Of a stretch of 64,000 nucleotides of DNA, positions 27,513 to 37,639 are shown one piece after another; within the stretch, counting starts at the first letter, position 1, and each line of letters starts with the position of its first letter. The notes beneath the pieces were generated by a model that was not told where the DNA came from, made no database searches, and was given only the letters and a program-made list of their open reading frames with translations. The translations under genes and the position numbers were made by a program. The DNA comes from Streptomyces sp. NBC_00510 (GTDB taxonomy: Bacteria; Actinomycetota; Actinomycetes; Streptomycetales; Streptomycetaceae), in assembly GCA_036013505.1 (NCBI GenBank), contig CP107851.1, forward strand, positions 2,852,001 to 2,916,000. Direction: 5' to 3'.

Positions 27513-28870
27513 GCGTTCTCCCTTGTGATGAGGCGGCCGGAGGGGTGGGCCGGGGTGCCGTGGTCGGCGATCCGCTCGCCGCGCAGCCAGGTGCTCCGTA
27601 CGACCCCCTGGAGGGTGCGGCCCGCGTAGGCGGTGACCTGGTTGCGGTGGTGGAGCGCCGCCGGGTCCACGGTGAAGCTCTCGTCGGGCGCCAGGACGGC
27701 GAAGTCGGCGTCGTGGCCGGGCGCGACGGCGCCCTTGGTGGTGAGTCCGGCCAGGCGCGCCGGTCCCCGCGCCATCCAGCGGACCACGTCGGCGAGCGTG
27801 GCGCCACGCCGGCGGGCCTCGGTCCAGATCGCGGGCAGGCCGAGCTGGAGGGAGGAGATCCCGCCCCAGGCGGCGCCGAAGTCGCCGGTGTCGAGGTGCT
27901 TGAGGTCGACGGTGGAGGGCGAGTGGTCGGAGACGACGCAGTCCAGGGTGCCGTCGAGCAGGCCCTGCCACAGGGCCTCCCGGTTGCCCGCCTCGCGGAT
28001 CGGCGGGCAGCACTTGAACTGGGTCGCGCCGTCGGGGACCTCCTCGGCGGTGAGCGTCAGGTAGTGCGGGCAGGTCTCGGCCGTCAGGCGTACGCCGTCG
28101 CGGCGGGCGGCGGCGATCAGGGGCAGGGCCTCGGCGGAGGACAGGTGCAGGATGTGCACCCGGCAGTCCAGGCGGCGGGCGAGGGCGATCAGCGCCTCGA
28201 CGGCGGCGTTCTCGGCGGCGCGGGGGCGGGAAGCGAGGAAACCGGCGTACGCGGGCCCGGAGGGCTGCGGGGCGGCGTCGATGAGCCGGGGGTCCTCGGC
28301 GTGGACGATCAGCAGCCCGTCGAAGCGGGCGATCTCGCGCATCGCCTCCTCCAGTTCGGCCGGGGCGAGCTGCGGGAACTCATCGACGCCCGAGGGCAGC
28401 AGGAAGCACTTGAAGCCGAAGACCCCGGCGTCGTGGAGCGGGCGCAGGTCCTTGGTGTTGCCGGGGACGGCGCCGCCCCAGAAGCCGACGTCGGTGTGGA
28501 TCCGGCCGCGGGCGGTCGCGCGCTTGACCTCCAGGTGGGCGGTGGTGGTGGTCGGGGGGACGCTGTTGAGCGGCATGTCGATCAGCGTCGTGACGCCGCC
28601 GGCGGCGGCCGCCCGGGTGGCGGTCCCGAAGCCCTCCCACTCGCTGCGGCCGGGGTCGTTGACGTGCACGTGGGTGTCGACCAGGCCGGGGAGCAGGGCG
28701 TCCGCGCCGAGGTCGACCAGGCGCGCGCCGGCCGGGGGCTCGGTCCCGTACGGCAGCACGGCGGCGATCCGGCCGCCGGCGACGGCCACGTCGGCGGGGC
28801 GCTCGCCCTGCGGTGTGACCACCCGTGGTGAACGCAGCACCAGTTCGATCCCGTCAGCGGCCTCGGACAC
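27509..28870 (-). CDS. allB: allantoinase
   Basis: 453 residues, cyclic amidohydrolase superfamily. Zinc-site residues in [10 protein letters not shown], the carboxylated lysine in [19 protein letters not shown] and [24 protein letters not shown] and IDMPLNS are allantoinase-specific blocks. Opens the hydantoin ring of allantoin to allantoate. GTG 28870 has GGAAGGGGAA upstream. A TTCAAC-N5-GTTGAA dyad is 31 bp upstream of the start and a tandem TTCC/GGAA site lies farther, next to the IclR gene, so it may answer to two regulators. Confidence 0.95.
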   Translation of the reverse strand: MSEAADGIELVLRSPRVVTPQGERPADVAVAGGRIAAVLPYGTEPPAGARLVDLGADALLPGLVDTHVHVNDPGRSEWEGFGTATRAAAAGGVTTLIDMPLNSVPPTTTTAHLEVKRATARGRIHTDVGFWGGAVPGNTKDLRPLHDAGVFGFKCFLLPSGVDEFPQLAPAELEEAMREIARFDGLLIVHAEDPRLIDAAPQPSGPAYAGFLASRPRAAENAAVEALIALARRLDCRVHILHLSSAEALPLIAAARRDGVRLTAETCPHYLTLTAEEVPDGATQFKCCPPIREAGNREALWQGLLDGTLDCVVSDHSPSTVDLKHLDTGDFGAAWGGISSLQLGLPAIWTEARRRGATLADVVRWMARGPARLAGLTTKGAVAPGHDADFAVLAPDESFTVDPAALHHRNQVTAYAGRTLQGVVRSTWLRGERIADHGTPAHPSGRLITRENA

Positions 28871-28900
28871 GCGTTCCCCTTCCACCGGCGCCCACAGAAA

Positions 28901-28917
28901 TTCAACGTTCTGTTGAA
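28901..28917. promoter_or_regulatory. dyad operator (motif A) at the allantoinase promoter
   Basis: Perfect inverted repeat TTCAAC-GTTCT-GTTGAA. Its minus-strand form TTCAACAGAACGTTGAA matches the urate-operon site at 42007-42023 in 13 of 17 positions and the malate synthase site at 32779-32795 in 14 of 17. Confidence 0.65.
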
Positions 28918-28997
28918 ATGCATCCTCCGCTCGCGCGCGAGCCTGCGTCAACCCCTGCCCGGGCACCACGGGAGGCTCCGGCAGTACAGTTGGAGAA

Positions 28998-29033
28998 TTC
29001 CACCCAATGGAATGCGTTTTCCGCGCCCACCGG
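28998..29033. promoter_or_regulatory. tandem motif B operators in the allB/IclR intergenic region
   Basis: TTCCACCCAATGGAA (28998-29012, clear dyad) and a weaker TTCCGCGCCCACCGG (29019-29033); centres 21 bp apart. A -35-like TTGGAG (28990-28995) would place the first site inside the promoter spacer of the IclR gene, as at malate synthase. Same arrangement recurs at three other promoters of the pathway. Confidence 0.6.
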
Positions 29034-29127
29034 CCACCGCCGCGTCCACGACCGCCCCGAACGGCGATCGCATGCCTGGTCAGGGTCGGTAGGCTGCACC
29101 ACTACACCGTCCGCCTGGGGAGGAAAC

Positions 29128-29892
29128 GTGGCGTCAGACCGCGCCGGGGGCGTACAGTCCCTCGAACGCGCCTTCGACCTGCTGGAGCGGATGGCCGACG
29201 CGGGCGGGGAGGTGGGCCTCAGCGAACTGTCCGCGAGCAGCGGGCTGCCGCTGCCCACGATCCACCGTCTGATGCGCACCCTGGTCGACTGCGGCTACGT
29301 GCGCCAGCAGCCCAACCGCCGCTACGCGCTGGGACCCCGGCTGATCCGCCTCGGCGAGAGCTCGGCCCGCCTCCTGGGCACCTGGGCCCGCCCCTACCTG
29401 GCGGAACTGGTCGAGGCGACCGGCGAGACCGCCAACATGGCGCTCCTGGACGGGGACGAGGTCGTCTACGTCGCCCAGGTCCCCTCACGGCACTCGATGC
29501 GGATGTTCACCGAGGTCGGACGGCGCGTCCTGCCGCACTCCACGGGAGTCGGCAAGGCCCTGCTGGCGCACGTCCCGCCGGAGGAGGTACGGGCCCTGCT
29601 GGCCCGCACCGGGATGCCGGCGGCCACCGAGCGGACCATCGTCGACCCGGACGCCTTCCTCGCGGAACTGGAGCACATCCGCGCCCAGGGCTACGCCGTG
29701 GACGACAACGAGCAGGAGGTGGGGGTCCGCTGCCTGGCGGTCACCGTCCCCGACTCCCCCACGGCCGCCGCCATCTCCATCTCCGGACCCGCCGGACGGG
29801 TGACCGAGGCGGCCACGGAGAAGATCGTGCCGGTGCTGCAGGGCGTGGCGCGGCAACTGTCGTCCGCGCTGGCCAGCAACGGCGCCGCCTAG
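29128..29892 (+). CDS. allR: IclR-family regulator of allantoin/glyoxylate genes
   Basis: 254 residues. Winged helix (about 10-70: VGLSELSASSGLPLPTIHRLMRTLVDCGYVRQ pattern) and IclR effector domain with GETANMALLDGDEVVYVAQVPS, LPHSTGVGKALLAHV and a late DDNEQEVGVRCLAVTV. GTG 29128 has GGGGAGGAAA upstream. Divergent from allB-alc with a 257-bp regulatory gap. In enterobacteria and streptomycetes AllR is an IclR repressor that senses glyoxylate and/or allantoin-related metabolites. The tandem TTCC/GGAA sites at four pathway promoters are its likely targets, which I infer from distribution. Confidence 0.85.
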   Translation: MASDRAGGVQSLERAFDLLERMADAGGEVGLSELSASSGLPLPTIHRLMRTLVDCGYVRQQPNRRYALGPRLIRLGESSARLLGTWARPYLAELVEATGETANMALLDGDEVVYVAQVPSRHSMRMFTEVGRRVLPHSTGVGKALLAHVPPEEVRALLARTGMPAATERTIVDPDAFLAELEHIRAQGYAVDDNEQEVGVRCLAVTVPDSPTAAAISISGPAGRVTEAATEKIVPVLQGVARQLSSALASNGAA

Positions 29893-30063
29893 CCCGGGGC
29901 ATCACGATGCCGCTCGTGGGTCGGGGTACGCCCAGGCCGGCGCGGCAGCGGTGTGAGGGGCGGCCCAGGGTGGCTCGGGGCACCTCACGGCGGCTTGACC
30001 TCGAGCGCACTCCAAGGCCTACGGTCGTCACCGTAGCGACCACGACCCCGGACGGGGAGAACC

Positions 30064-30945
30064 ATGCAACTGGGCCTGCACCTCACGAAATTCGACCACC
30101 CCGAGGGACCCGCCGGGCTCGCGCCCGCGCTCGCCGCGGCCGGCGAGGCCGCCGAGTCGGCCGGCGCGGGCTGGCTGTCGGTGATGGACCACTACTTCCA
30201 GATGGAGAACAACGGGGGCGCCGAGGCGGCGATGCTGGAGGCCTACACGACGCTGGGCTTCCTCGCCGCCCGCACCTCCTCCGTACGGCTGGGCGTCCTC
30301 GTCACGGGGATCACCTACCGCCACCCCGGCCTGCTGGCGAAGATCGCGACCACCCTCGACGTGCTGTCCGGCGGCCGGGCGACCCTGGGCCTCGGCGCGG
30401 CCTGGTACGAGCGTGAGCACCTGGGCCTGGGCGTGCCCTTCCCGCCGCTCGCGGAGCGCTTCGAGCGGCTGGAGGAGACGCTGCGGATCTGCCTGCAGAT
30501 GTGGGACCAGGACGACGACGGCCCCTTCAAGGGCGCGCACTACTCACTGGCGGAGACCCGCTGCACCCCGCCCCCGGTGAGCACGCCCCACCCCGAGATC
30601 ATGATCGGGGGCGGCGGCGAGCGGAAGACGCTCCGCCTGGTCGCCCGGTACGCGGACGCCTGCAACCTCTTCGCCTCCTCGACCGCCGAGGTCGCGCACA
30701 AGCTGGACGTGCTGCGCGCGCACTGCGACGAGGCCGGACGCGACTACGCGCGGATCCGCAAGACCATGCTCTTCGTCGGCGAGTCCCTCCGCACCGGCGA
30801 CACCGACGCCTTCGTCGCCGAGATGGCCGGTTACGCCGAACTCGGCATCGACACGGTCATCGTGGTGCCGCCGGACGCCGAACCGGCCGGCTGGATCGAC
30901 AGCCACTGCGCGCCGGCCGTCCCCCGGCTGGCCGAGCTCGGCTGA
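30064..30945 (+). CDS. LLM-class (F420-dependent type) oxidoreductase
   Basis: 293 residues, luciferase-like monooxygenase TIM barrel: MQLGLHLTKFD, SVMDHYFQ, RLGVLVTGITYRHPGLLAKIATTLDVLSGGR and GLGAAWYEREHLGLG. The TGITYRHP loop is typical of F420-dependent actinobacterial members. ATG preceded by GGGGAGAACC. Monocistronic, no pathway context; substrate unknown. It converges on the small gene at 30968. Confidence 0.85.
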   Translation: MQLGLHLTKFDHPEGPAGLAPALAAAGEAAESAGAGWLSVMDHYFQMENNGGAEAAMLEAYTTLGFLAARTSSVRLGVLVTGITYRHPGLLAKIATTLDVLSGGRATLGLGAAWYEREHLGLGVPFPPLAERFERLEETLRICLQMWDQDDDGPFKGAHYSLAETRCTPPPVSTPHPEIMIGGGGERKTLRLVARYADACNLFASSTAEVAHKLDVLRAHCDEAGRDYARIRKTMLFVGESLRTGDTDAFVAEMAGYAELGIDTVIVVPPDAEPAGWIDSHCAPAVPRLAELG

Positions 30946-30967
30946 CCGGCCCCGCGGGCACCCCACG

Positions 30968-31288
30968 TCACTCGGGACGCGGGGTGCCGAACAGCTCGAT
31001 CGCCCGCCGGACCTCGGTGAGGGCACCGGCCAGGGCGCTGACGGAGCCGAGCGCCCCGGCGATCACGAGCAGGCCGCGGCGCAGCCGCAGGACGTCCGGG
31101 ACGCCGGCGGCCGCGGCGGCGGCCAGCGCGGAGAGCTCGTCCTCGGCGATGTGCCGGTCCGGTAAGTTGGCGCGGTACCCGGCGAGTTCACGGCGACAAC
31201 GGGCGACCGCGGCCCGCAGGGCGGTCACCCTCGGGTCGAGGGTCCCCTCGTCGTCGACCGCCGCGCGGGCGGCCATGTCCTTCACCAC
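30968..31288 (-). CDS. conserved Streptomyces protein (DUF5955-like)
   Basis: About 106 residues: DPRVTALRAAVARCRRELAGY, LPDRHIAEDELSALAAAAAAG, VPDVLRLRRGLLVIAGALGSVSALAGALTEVRRAIELF. The hydrophobic helix near residues 75-95 may be buried rather than membrane-spanning. Function unknown; the short family is common in Streptomyces. GTG 31288 follows GGGGGAC; ATG 31327 is a possible longer start. Codon 42 is TTA (31165-31163), so translation may depend on the bldA tRNA. Convergent with the LLM oxidoreductase, 22 bp apart. Confidence 0.7.
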   Translation of the reverse strand: MVKDMAARAAVDDEGTLDPRVTALRAAVARCRRELAGYRANLPDRHIAEDELSALAAAAAAGVPDVLRLRRGLLVIAGALGSVSALAGALTEVRRAIELFGTPRPE

Positions 31289-31451
31289 AGATACGTCCCC
31301 CACAGGTAGGCCCCCGGTGATTCCCATGGACGGCCGGCCCCATCCGGTCCGCCGTATCGGGGAGGACAGTAAACGCGACGGAGCGCTTCCCCCGCTATAC
31401 GGAGAGCGAAATCCGCCGTAACTTCCTGCCCCGCGTGACGACTTGCCGACA

Positions 31452-32105
31452 TTAACGTCCGGGGGCCGCGGTTCGGTTCCAGTCCACGAGTTCCCAGTGC
31501 CCCGCGCCGTCACGCCGCCAGCGGGCCATCGAGGCGTTGACCACGCGGGCGTCGCCCGGCGGCGGGGGACCGAGCAGCCGGCGCAGCGCCAGCACCACCG
31601 CGTCGTGCGTGACGAGCAGCAGGGGCGGCCCCGGGCGGGCGACCGCGTCCGCCAGGAAGTCCCCGACGCGGGCCTCGACATCCCGCGACGACTCCCCGCC
31701 CGGCGGGCGGTAGTCGGCCTCACCCTCACGCTCACGCCGCCGCGACTCCTCGGGGAAGCGCTCGCGGACCCCCTGCGGGGTGAGCAGTTCCAGCAGGCCC
31801 ATGCCGCGGTCCCGGAGGCGTTCGTCGTAGGTGACGGGCGGCCGTTCGCGGCCCGCGGCCGTACCGACCTCCTCGACGGCGCGCAGGGTCTGCCGGGCCC
31901 GCTCGAAGGGCGAGCAGCGGACGCGGCCGGGTGCCTCGGCGCCGGGCAGGGCCAGCAGGTCGCGGCCGAGCCGGGCCGACTGCTCCCGCCCGAGCGCGGT
32001 CAGTGCCACGTCGGCGTCCCTGACCCCGTCCAGGGACCTGCCGCGGGCGAAGGCCGCGTTCGCCTCGCTCTCGCCGTGGCGTACGGCGATGATCCAGCGC
32101 GTCAT
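31452..32105 (-). CDS. histidine phosphatase superfamily protein
   Basis: 217 residues with the phosphohistidine motif RHGESEAN (His about residue 9), the second-half VTHDAVVLALRRLL carrying the other catalytic His, CSPFERARQTLRAV and GGESSRDVEARVGDFL. Phosphoglycerate-mutase-like acid phosphatase fold. ATG 32105 is divergent from the nucleotidyltransferase gene 44 bp away. Substrate cannot be assigned. Confidence 0.87.
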   Translation of the reverse strand: MTRWIIAVRHGESEANAAFARGRSLDGVRDADVALTALGREQSARLGRDLLALPGAEAPGRVRCSPFERARQTLRAVEEVGTAAGRERPPVTYDERLRDRGMGLLELLTPQGVRERFPEESRRREREGEADYRPPGGESSRDVEARVGDFLADAVARPGPPLLLVTHDAVVLALRRLLGPPPPGDARVVNASMARWRRDGAGHWELVDWNRTAAPGR

Positions 32106-32149
32106 GGCCGGTCCTTTCCCCCGCACCCCGTCCACGGTATCCAGGGGGC

Positions 32150-32794
32150 ATGGAACGCGACGCGGGCACGGGCGCCGTCGCCGGGCTGCTGCTGGCGGCC
32201 GGCGGCGGCAGGCGGCTGGGCGGCCGCCCGAAGGCGCTGCTGGAGTACGACGGCCGGCCGCTGGTCGAGCACACGGCGCGGGCGCTGCGCGCCGGCGGCT
32301 GCGACCCGGTGCACATCGTGCTGGGCGCGGCCGCCGCACAGGTGCGCCGGCAGGCCGCCCTGGACGACTACGCCGTCACCGTGAACCCGCACTGGGAGCA
32401 GGGCATGGGCTCCTCGCTGCGCGCCGGCCTGGAGGCACTGGCGGGCACCGGCGCGCCGGCCGTGGTCGTGGCACTGGTGGACCAGCCCGGGATCGGCGCC
32501 ACGGCGGTGGCCCGGGTGGTGGCCGCCTGCGCCTCGCCGCGCACCCTCGCCTGCGCCACGTACGGCGGCCGGCGGGGCCACCCGATCCTGCTGGGCGCGG
32601 CCCACTGGGCGGCGATCGCCGCGAGTGCGGTCGGGGACCAGGGGGCACGCTCCTACCTGAGGCGGCACGAGGAGGCGATCGCACGCGTCGAGTGCGGGGA
32701 CGTCGCGGTCCCCGCCGACATCGACACCCCGGACGACCTGTGGCTGCTGGCGCACCCGCCGGAGCCCCCTGCACCGGGTGCCACAAAACGTTGA
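32150..32794 (+). CDS. MocA-like molybdenum cofactor nucleotidyltransferase
   Basis: 214 residues, NTP-transferase fold: [19 protein letters not shown] (nucleotide-binding G-x-G-x-R-x-G-x-x-K pattern), [24 protein letters not shown] with the metal aspartate, [11 protein letters not shown], and DIDTPDDL. Members attach CMP (MocA) or GMP to molybdopterin, supplying cofactor for xanthine dehydrogenase-type enzymes. That fits a purine degradation island, and XdhC lies at the right end of the window, though no xanthine dehydrogenase subunit is here. Its 3' end overlaps the motif A site of the aceB promoter. Confidence 0.82.
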   Translation: MERDAGTGAVAGLLLAAGGGRRLGGRPKALLEYDGRPLVEHTARALRAGGCDPVHIVLGAAAAQVRRQAALDDYAVTVNPHWEQGMGSSLRAGLEALAGTGAPAVVVALVDQPGIGATAVARVVAACASPRTLACATYGGRRGHPILLGAAHWAAIAASAVGDQGARSYLRRHEEAIARVECGDVAVPADIDTPDDLWLLAHPPEPPAPGATKR

Positions 32795-32795
32795 A
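32779..32795. promoter_or_regulatory. motif A-like site upstream of malate synthase
   Basis: TGCCACAAAACGTTGAA, 14 of 17 positions shared with the allantoinase site. It covers the last codons of the upstream gene and the -35 of the aceB promoter. The left half is weak, so a regulator may bind it less tightly. Confidence 0.4.
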
Positions 32796-32832
32796 CTTCC
32801 ACCATGCAAAAACTATGCTCCACCCAGCAGAA
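32791..32832 (+). promoter_or_regulatory. malate synthase promoter with tandem motif B operators
   Basis: TTGAAC (32791-32796), exactly 17 bases, TATGCT (32814-32819). Motif B copies TTCCACCATGCAAAA (32797-32811, filling the spacer) and CTCCACCCAGCAGAA (32818-32832, over the -10 and start site) are centred 21 bp apart. Leader to the ATG is about 140 bases. Confidence 0.65.
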
Positions 32833-32966
32833 GCGCCCGTACGGTCGGCGCGCCTCGCAGCCGAAAACCGCCCCGTCCGGCACCCCGTGCCAGGGCCGGA
32901 GCGCGGTGGCCGCCCGGCTCCCCCGGCCGCACGGCACCCCTCATCGGCAAGAGGAGAGTCAGGTTC

Positions 32967-34589
<1,623 letters not shown>

Positions 34590-34596
34590 CCCTCCC

Positions 34597-34633
34597 GCGC
34601 GGGGCCCCGGCACGACCGGCCGGGGCCCCGCGC
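34597..34633. terminator. terminator hairpin after malate synthase
   Basis: 15-bp perfect stem GCGCGGGGCCCCGGC (34597-34611) / GCCGGGGCCCCGCGC (34619-34633), 7-base loop, 8 bases past the stop. No U-tract. Confidence 0.8.
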
Positions 34634-34698
34634 GTCACCCCCGCCGAACCCGCCGGCCGTCCCGGGAAAACACACGCACCGGGCCAGGGGGCGCTGGC

Positions 34699-35322
34699 AT
34701 GATCGTCGGCATGCCAGCACCACGACCCCGCGCCGTGAGGCCCAGCCTGTACATCTCGGTGGACGTCGAGGCGGACGGGCCCATCCCCGGCCCGTACTCC
34801 ATGCTCAGCCTCGGGGCCGCCGTCGCGGGGCGGCAGGACGCCGACGGCTTCACCCCCGCCGACCCCGAACGGGACACCTTCTACCGCGAACTGCGCCCGG
34901 CCGGGACCGAGACCGACCAGCGGGCACTCGCCGTCAGCGGCCTGGACCGCGCACGCCTGGCCGCCGAGGGCAGCGAACCGGCCGCCGCGATGGCCGAGTT
35001 CACCACATGGGTGCACACCGTCAGCGAGGGCGCCCAACCCGTCATGACCGGCTACCCCGCCGGGTACGACTGGATGTTCCTGTACTGGTACCTGATCCGC
35101 TTCACCGGCTCCAGCCCCTTCGGGCACTCCGGCTGCCTCGACATGAAGACGCTGTACGCGACCAAGGCCGGCATCCCGCTGCGCGCCGTCGCCAAGGGCA
35201 CGATGCCCCGCGAACTACTCTCCCGCCGCCGCCACACCCACCACGCCCTCGACGACGCCGTCGAGCAGGCCGAACTCTTCGCCAACCTCATGGCCTGGAA
35301 GGGCACGCCACATGCCCTTTGA
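34699..35322 (+). CDS. DEDDh-type 3'-5' exonuclease-like protein
   Basis: 207 residues. SVDVEADGPIPG gives the DxE metal motif of DEDD exonucleases, followed by SMLSLGAA, PAGYDWMFLYWYL (third acidic residue) and HHALDDAVEQAELF (His-x4-Asp of DEDDh enzymes). RNase T/oligoribonuclease-like fold; substrate is unknown. Start is ATG 34699 or ATG 34711. Its end overlaps the following methyltransferase by 11 bases, so the two are translated together. Confidence 0.8.
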   Translation: MIVGMPAPRPRAVRPSLYISVDVEADGPIPGPYSMLSLGAAVAGRQDADGFTPADPERDTFYRELRPAGTETDQRALAVSGLDRARLAAEGSEPAAAMAEFTTWVHTVSEGAQPVMTGYPAGYDWMFLYWYLIRFTGSSPFGHSGCLDMKTLYATKAGIPLRAVAKGTMPRELLSRRRHTHHALDDAVEQAELFANLMAWKGTPHAL

Positions 35323-35917
35323 CCACAACGACCACTACCACCGACTGCTCCTGCGCAAGGTCCCGCCCGGCGCCCTCACCGCCCTGGACGTCGGATGCGG
35401 CACCGGCCGCTTCGCCCGGCGCCTGGCCGCCCGCGGACTGCGGGTCGACGCGATCGACGCCTCCCCGGAAGCCGTTGCCGCGGCCGGGACCGCGCCCGGC
35501 GTCACCTTCCGCGTCGCCGACATCACCCGCGTGGACCTCCCCACCGCCCACTACGACCTCATCACCTGCCTGGCCAGCCTGCACCACGTGCCGTTCGCCA
35601 CGGTCACCGCACTGCGCGCCGCGCTCGCCCCCGGCGGGACCCTGCTCGTCCTGGGCTGCTACCCCGAGCGCACCCCCGCCGACTGGGTGGTGAGCCTGGC
35701 CGCCGTCCCCGTCAACGCCGCCGCCCGGCTCGCCGTCGCCGCCGCCGACCGGATCCGCGGCCGCGAACCGCAACCGGTCCGGGCCCCCGTACACCCACCG
35801 GGCACACCCCTGCCGCAGATCCGCGCCGAAGCGGCGCAACTGCTGCCGGGCAGCCGCATCAGACGCCTGCTGTTCTGGCGCTACCTGCTGGCGCACCGCG
35901 AAGGGACGGGCGGCTGA
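35312..35917 (+). CDS. class I SAM-dependent methyltransferase
   Basis: 201 residues. Motif I LDVGCGTGRFARRLAARGLRVDAIDASP, motif post-I D, motif IV in YDLITCLASLHHV and LAPGGTLLVLGCYPE. UbiE/Methyltransf_11 group. The C-terminal part with VNAAARLAVAAADRIRG is predicted helical. Coupled to the exonuclease-like gene by an 11-base overlap. Methyl acceptor not recognisable. Confidence 0.85.
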   Translation: MPFDHNDHYHRLLLRKVPPGALTALDVGCGTGRFARRLAARGLRVDAIDASPEAVAAAGTAPGVTFRVADITRVDLPTAHYDLITCLASLHHVPFATVTALRAALAPGGTLLVLGCYPERTPADWVVSLAAVPVNAAARLAVAAADRIRGREPQPVRAPVHPPGTPLPQIRAEAAQLLPGSRIRRLLFWRYLLAHREGTGG

Positions 35918-35935
35918 GCCACCCGGCCGGCCCGC

Positions 35936-36256
35936 TCAGGCCTGGCCGGTGTCGAAACGGCTGACCTTGCCGTCGTCCACGGTGAAGCGCCACTTGGTGC
36001 GCATCTCGCCCCACGCGTCATTGCGGTAGTCGGCGATCAGGGTGAGCCCCGCCGAGTCCTGGGACTGCACGTCCATGTGGCCGTGGGACTCGAAGATCTC
36101 GCGGTCCGCCCACTCCTTCAGGTTGCGGTCGGAGCCGTCGTCGGACATCGTCGCGTTCTCGGTGAGCGCGGCCTCGAAGGCCTCGCGGTCCCCGGCGTTC
36201 ACCGCCGAGACGAAGGCGCGGACGGCCGGCTCGTTGAGGGCGTCGGTGCGGATCAT
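35936..36256 (-). CDS. SnoaL/NTF2-like protein
   Basis: 106 residues with the cone-shaped NTF2-like pattern: AVRAFVSAVNAGDREAFEAALTENATMSDDGSDRNL, WADREIFESHGHMDVQ, and the strand MRTKWRFTVDDGKVSRFDTG. Cytoplasmic. Such small folds serve as hydrolases, isomerases or stress-linked binding proteins; no catalytic set can be assigned. Convergent with the methyltransferase, 18 bp apart. Confidence 0.78.
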   Translation of the reverse strand: MIRTDALNEPAVRAFVSAVNAGDREAFEAALTENATMSDDGSDRNLKEWADREIFESHGHMDVQSQDSAGLTLIADYRNDAWGEMRTKWRFTVDDGKVSRFDTGQA

Positions 36257-36443
36257 CGCTGCTGCTCCCTGTGCTCACGGGTCGTGCCCCCAGCCTCGCC
36301 CGAGCGGCCGCGGCGCGCTACCCGGAGCCCGGCGACCACCCCGCCGTTCACCCGCGGGGACCGCCACGGCTGGCCCGGCGACGGGACCACGGGGACCCTG
36401 GGATCCAGTCCGGCGACCCGAGAGCGACGGCAGGAGCACACGC

Positions 36444-37535
36444 GTGGCGAGTGGGGGCGAGGACCTCACCGACGAAGGACGCGACGTACTGCGGTACGTC
36501 CGGCTGCTCCCCGTCGTGCTGCTCGTCGGCGGCTTCCTGGTCGACTACCTGACCCCCGCCCAGTTCAGCGCCACCGCCTTCTACTCCGTGGCCCCCATGC
36601 TCGCGGCCCCCCTGATGTCCCTGACCGGCACCGTGCTGGTCGGTCTGGGCGCCGTCGCCGCCGACGCGGGCATCCTCAGCCACTTCGGCTACCTCAGCGG
36701 CCCCGGCGGCATCAGCGAACTGCTGTCGATCAGCGCGGTCGCCGTCGTCGCCGTGTTCATCAACCGCCTGCTCCACATCCGCGACGTCCGGCTGCGCTCC
36801 GCCCGCAGCGTCGCCGCCGCCGTGCAACGGGCCGTGCTGCCCGTGCCACCGCGGCGCGTCGGGCCGTACCGCATCGCCGCCCGCTACGAGACCGCGGAGG
36901 CCGAGGCGGAGATCGGCGGCGACCTCTACGCCGTCCAGGAAACGCCCTACGGGCTGCGCTGCATCATGGGCGACGTACGCGGCAAGGGCATGGCGGCCGT
37001 GGAGGCGGCCACCGTGGTGCTCGGCGCGTTCCGCATGGCCGCCGACGAGGAACCCACCCTCGCCGGGGTGGCGACACGGATGGACCGGGCGCTGTGGCGC
37101 GAGGCCGAACGCCGCGAGGGCATGGACCGCCTGGAGTGGTTCGCCACCGCCGTCCTCGCCGAGTTCCCGCCCGGCGGCACCGCACTGCGCCTGGTCAACC
37201 GCGGCCACCCGCCCCCGCTGGTGCTGCACCACGGCACCGTGCGCTACGCCGAACCCGCCGGTCACGCCCTGCCCCTGGGCATGGGCCTCGGCGACGTGAC
37301 CGACGAGGCCCACACCGTCCCCTTCCCGCCCGGCTCGGCCCTGCTGATGCACACCGACGGCGTCACCGAGGCACGCGACGCCGGCGGCACCTTCTACGAC
37401 CCCGTCACCCGGCTGGCCGGGGTGCCGTTCACCGGCCCCGCCGAACTGCTCGACGCCCTCCTGGACGACGTCCACGCGCACACCGGCGGCCCCCGCAGCG
37501 ACGACATGGCACTCCTGGCGGTCTGCCGGGACTGA
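36444..37535 (+). CDS. membrane-anchored SpoIIE/RsbU-type protein phosphatase
   Basis: 363 residues. Four hydrophobic segments at about 16-36, 45-62, 64-85 and 96-112, then a PP2C-type SpoIIE domain with EIGGDLYAV, GDVRGKGMAAVEAATVVLGAFR, NRGHPPPLVL, HTDGVTEARD and SDDMALLAV. These acidic residues bind the metals used to dephosphorylate anti-sigma-factor antagonists. Streptomycetes have many such copies; the partner is not encoded here. GTG 36444 has CAGGAG upstream. There is no sensor PAS/GAF domain between the membrane part and the catalytic part. Confidence 0.9.
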   Translation: MASGGEDLTDEGRDVLRYVRLLPVVLLVGGFLVDYLTPAQFSATAFYSVAPMLAAPLMSLTGTVLVGLGAVAADAGILSHFGYLSGPGGISELLSISAVAVVAVFINRLLHIRDVRLRSARSVAAAVQRAVLPVPPRRVGPYRIAARYETAEAEAEIGGDLYAVQETPYGLRCIMGDVRGKGMAAVEAATVVLGAFRMAADEEPTLAGVATRMDRALWREAERREGMDRLEWFATAVLAEFPPGGTALRLVNRGHPPPLVLHHGTVRYAEPAGHALPLGMGLGDVTDEAHTVPFPPGSALLMHTDGVTEARDAGGTFYDPVTRLAGVPFTGPAELLDALLDDVHAHTGGPRSDDMALLAVCRD

Positions 37536-37639
37536 ACCGCCCGTCTCCGTGGCGTGGGGGCGCCCGCGGCGCGAGTCGTCTCGACCCTCGCATTACTCTT
37601 TTCCGCTCGTGTGTCACCGCCGGCCCCTACCCTGCTGCC

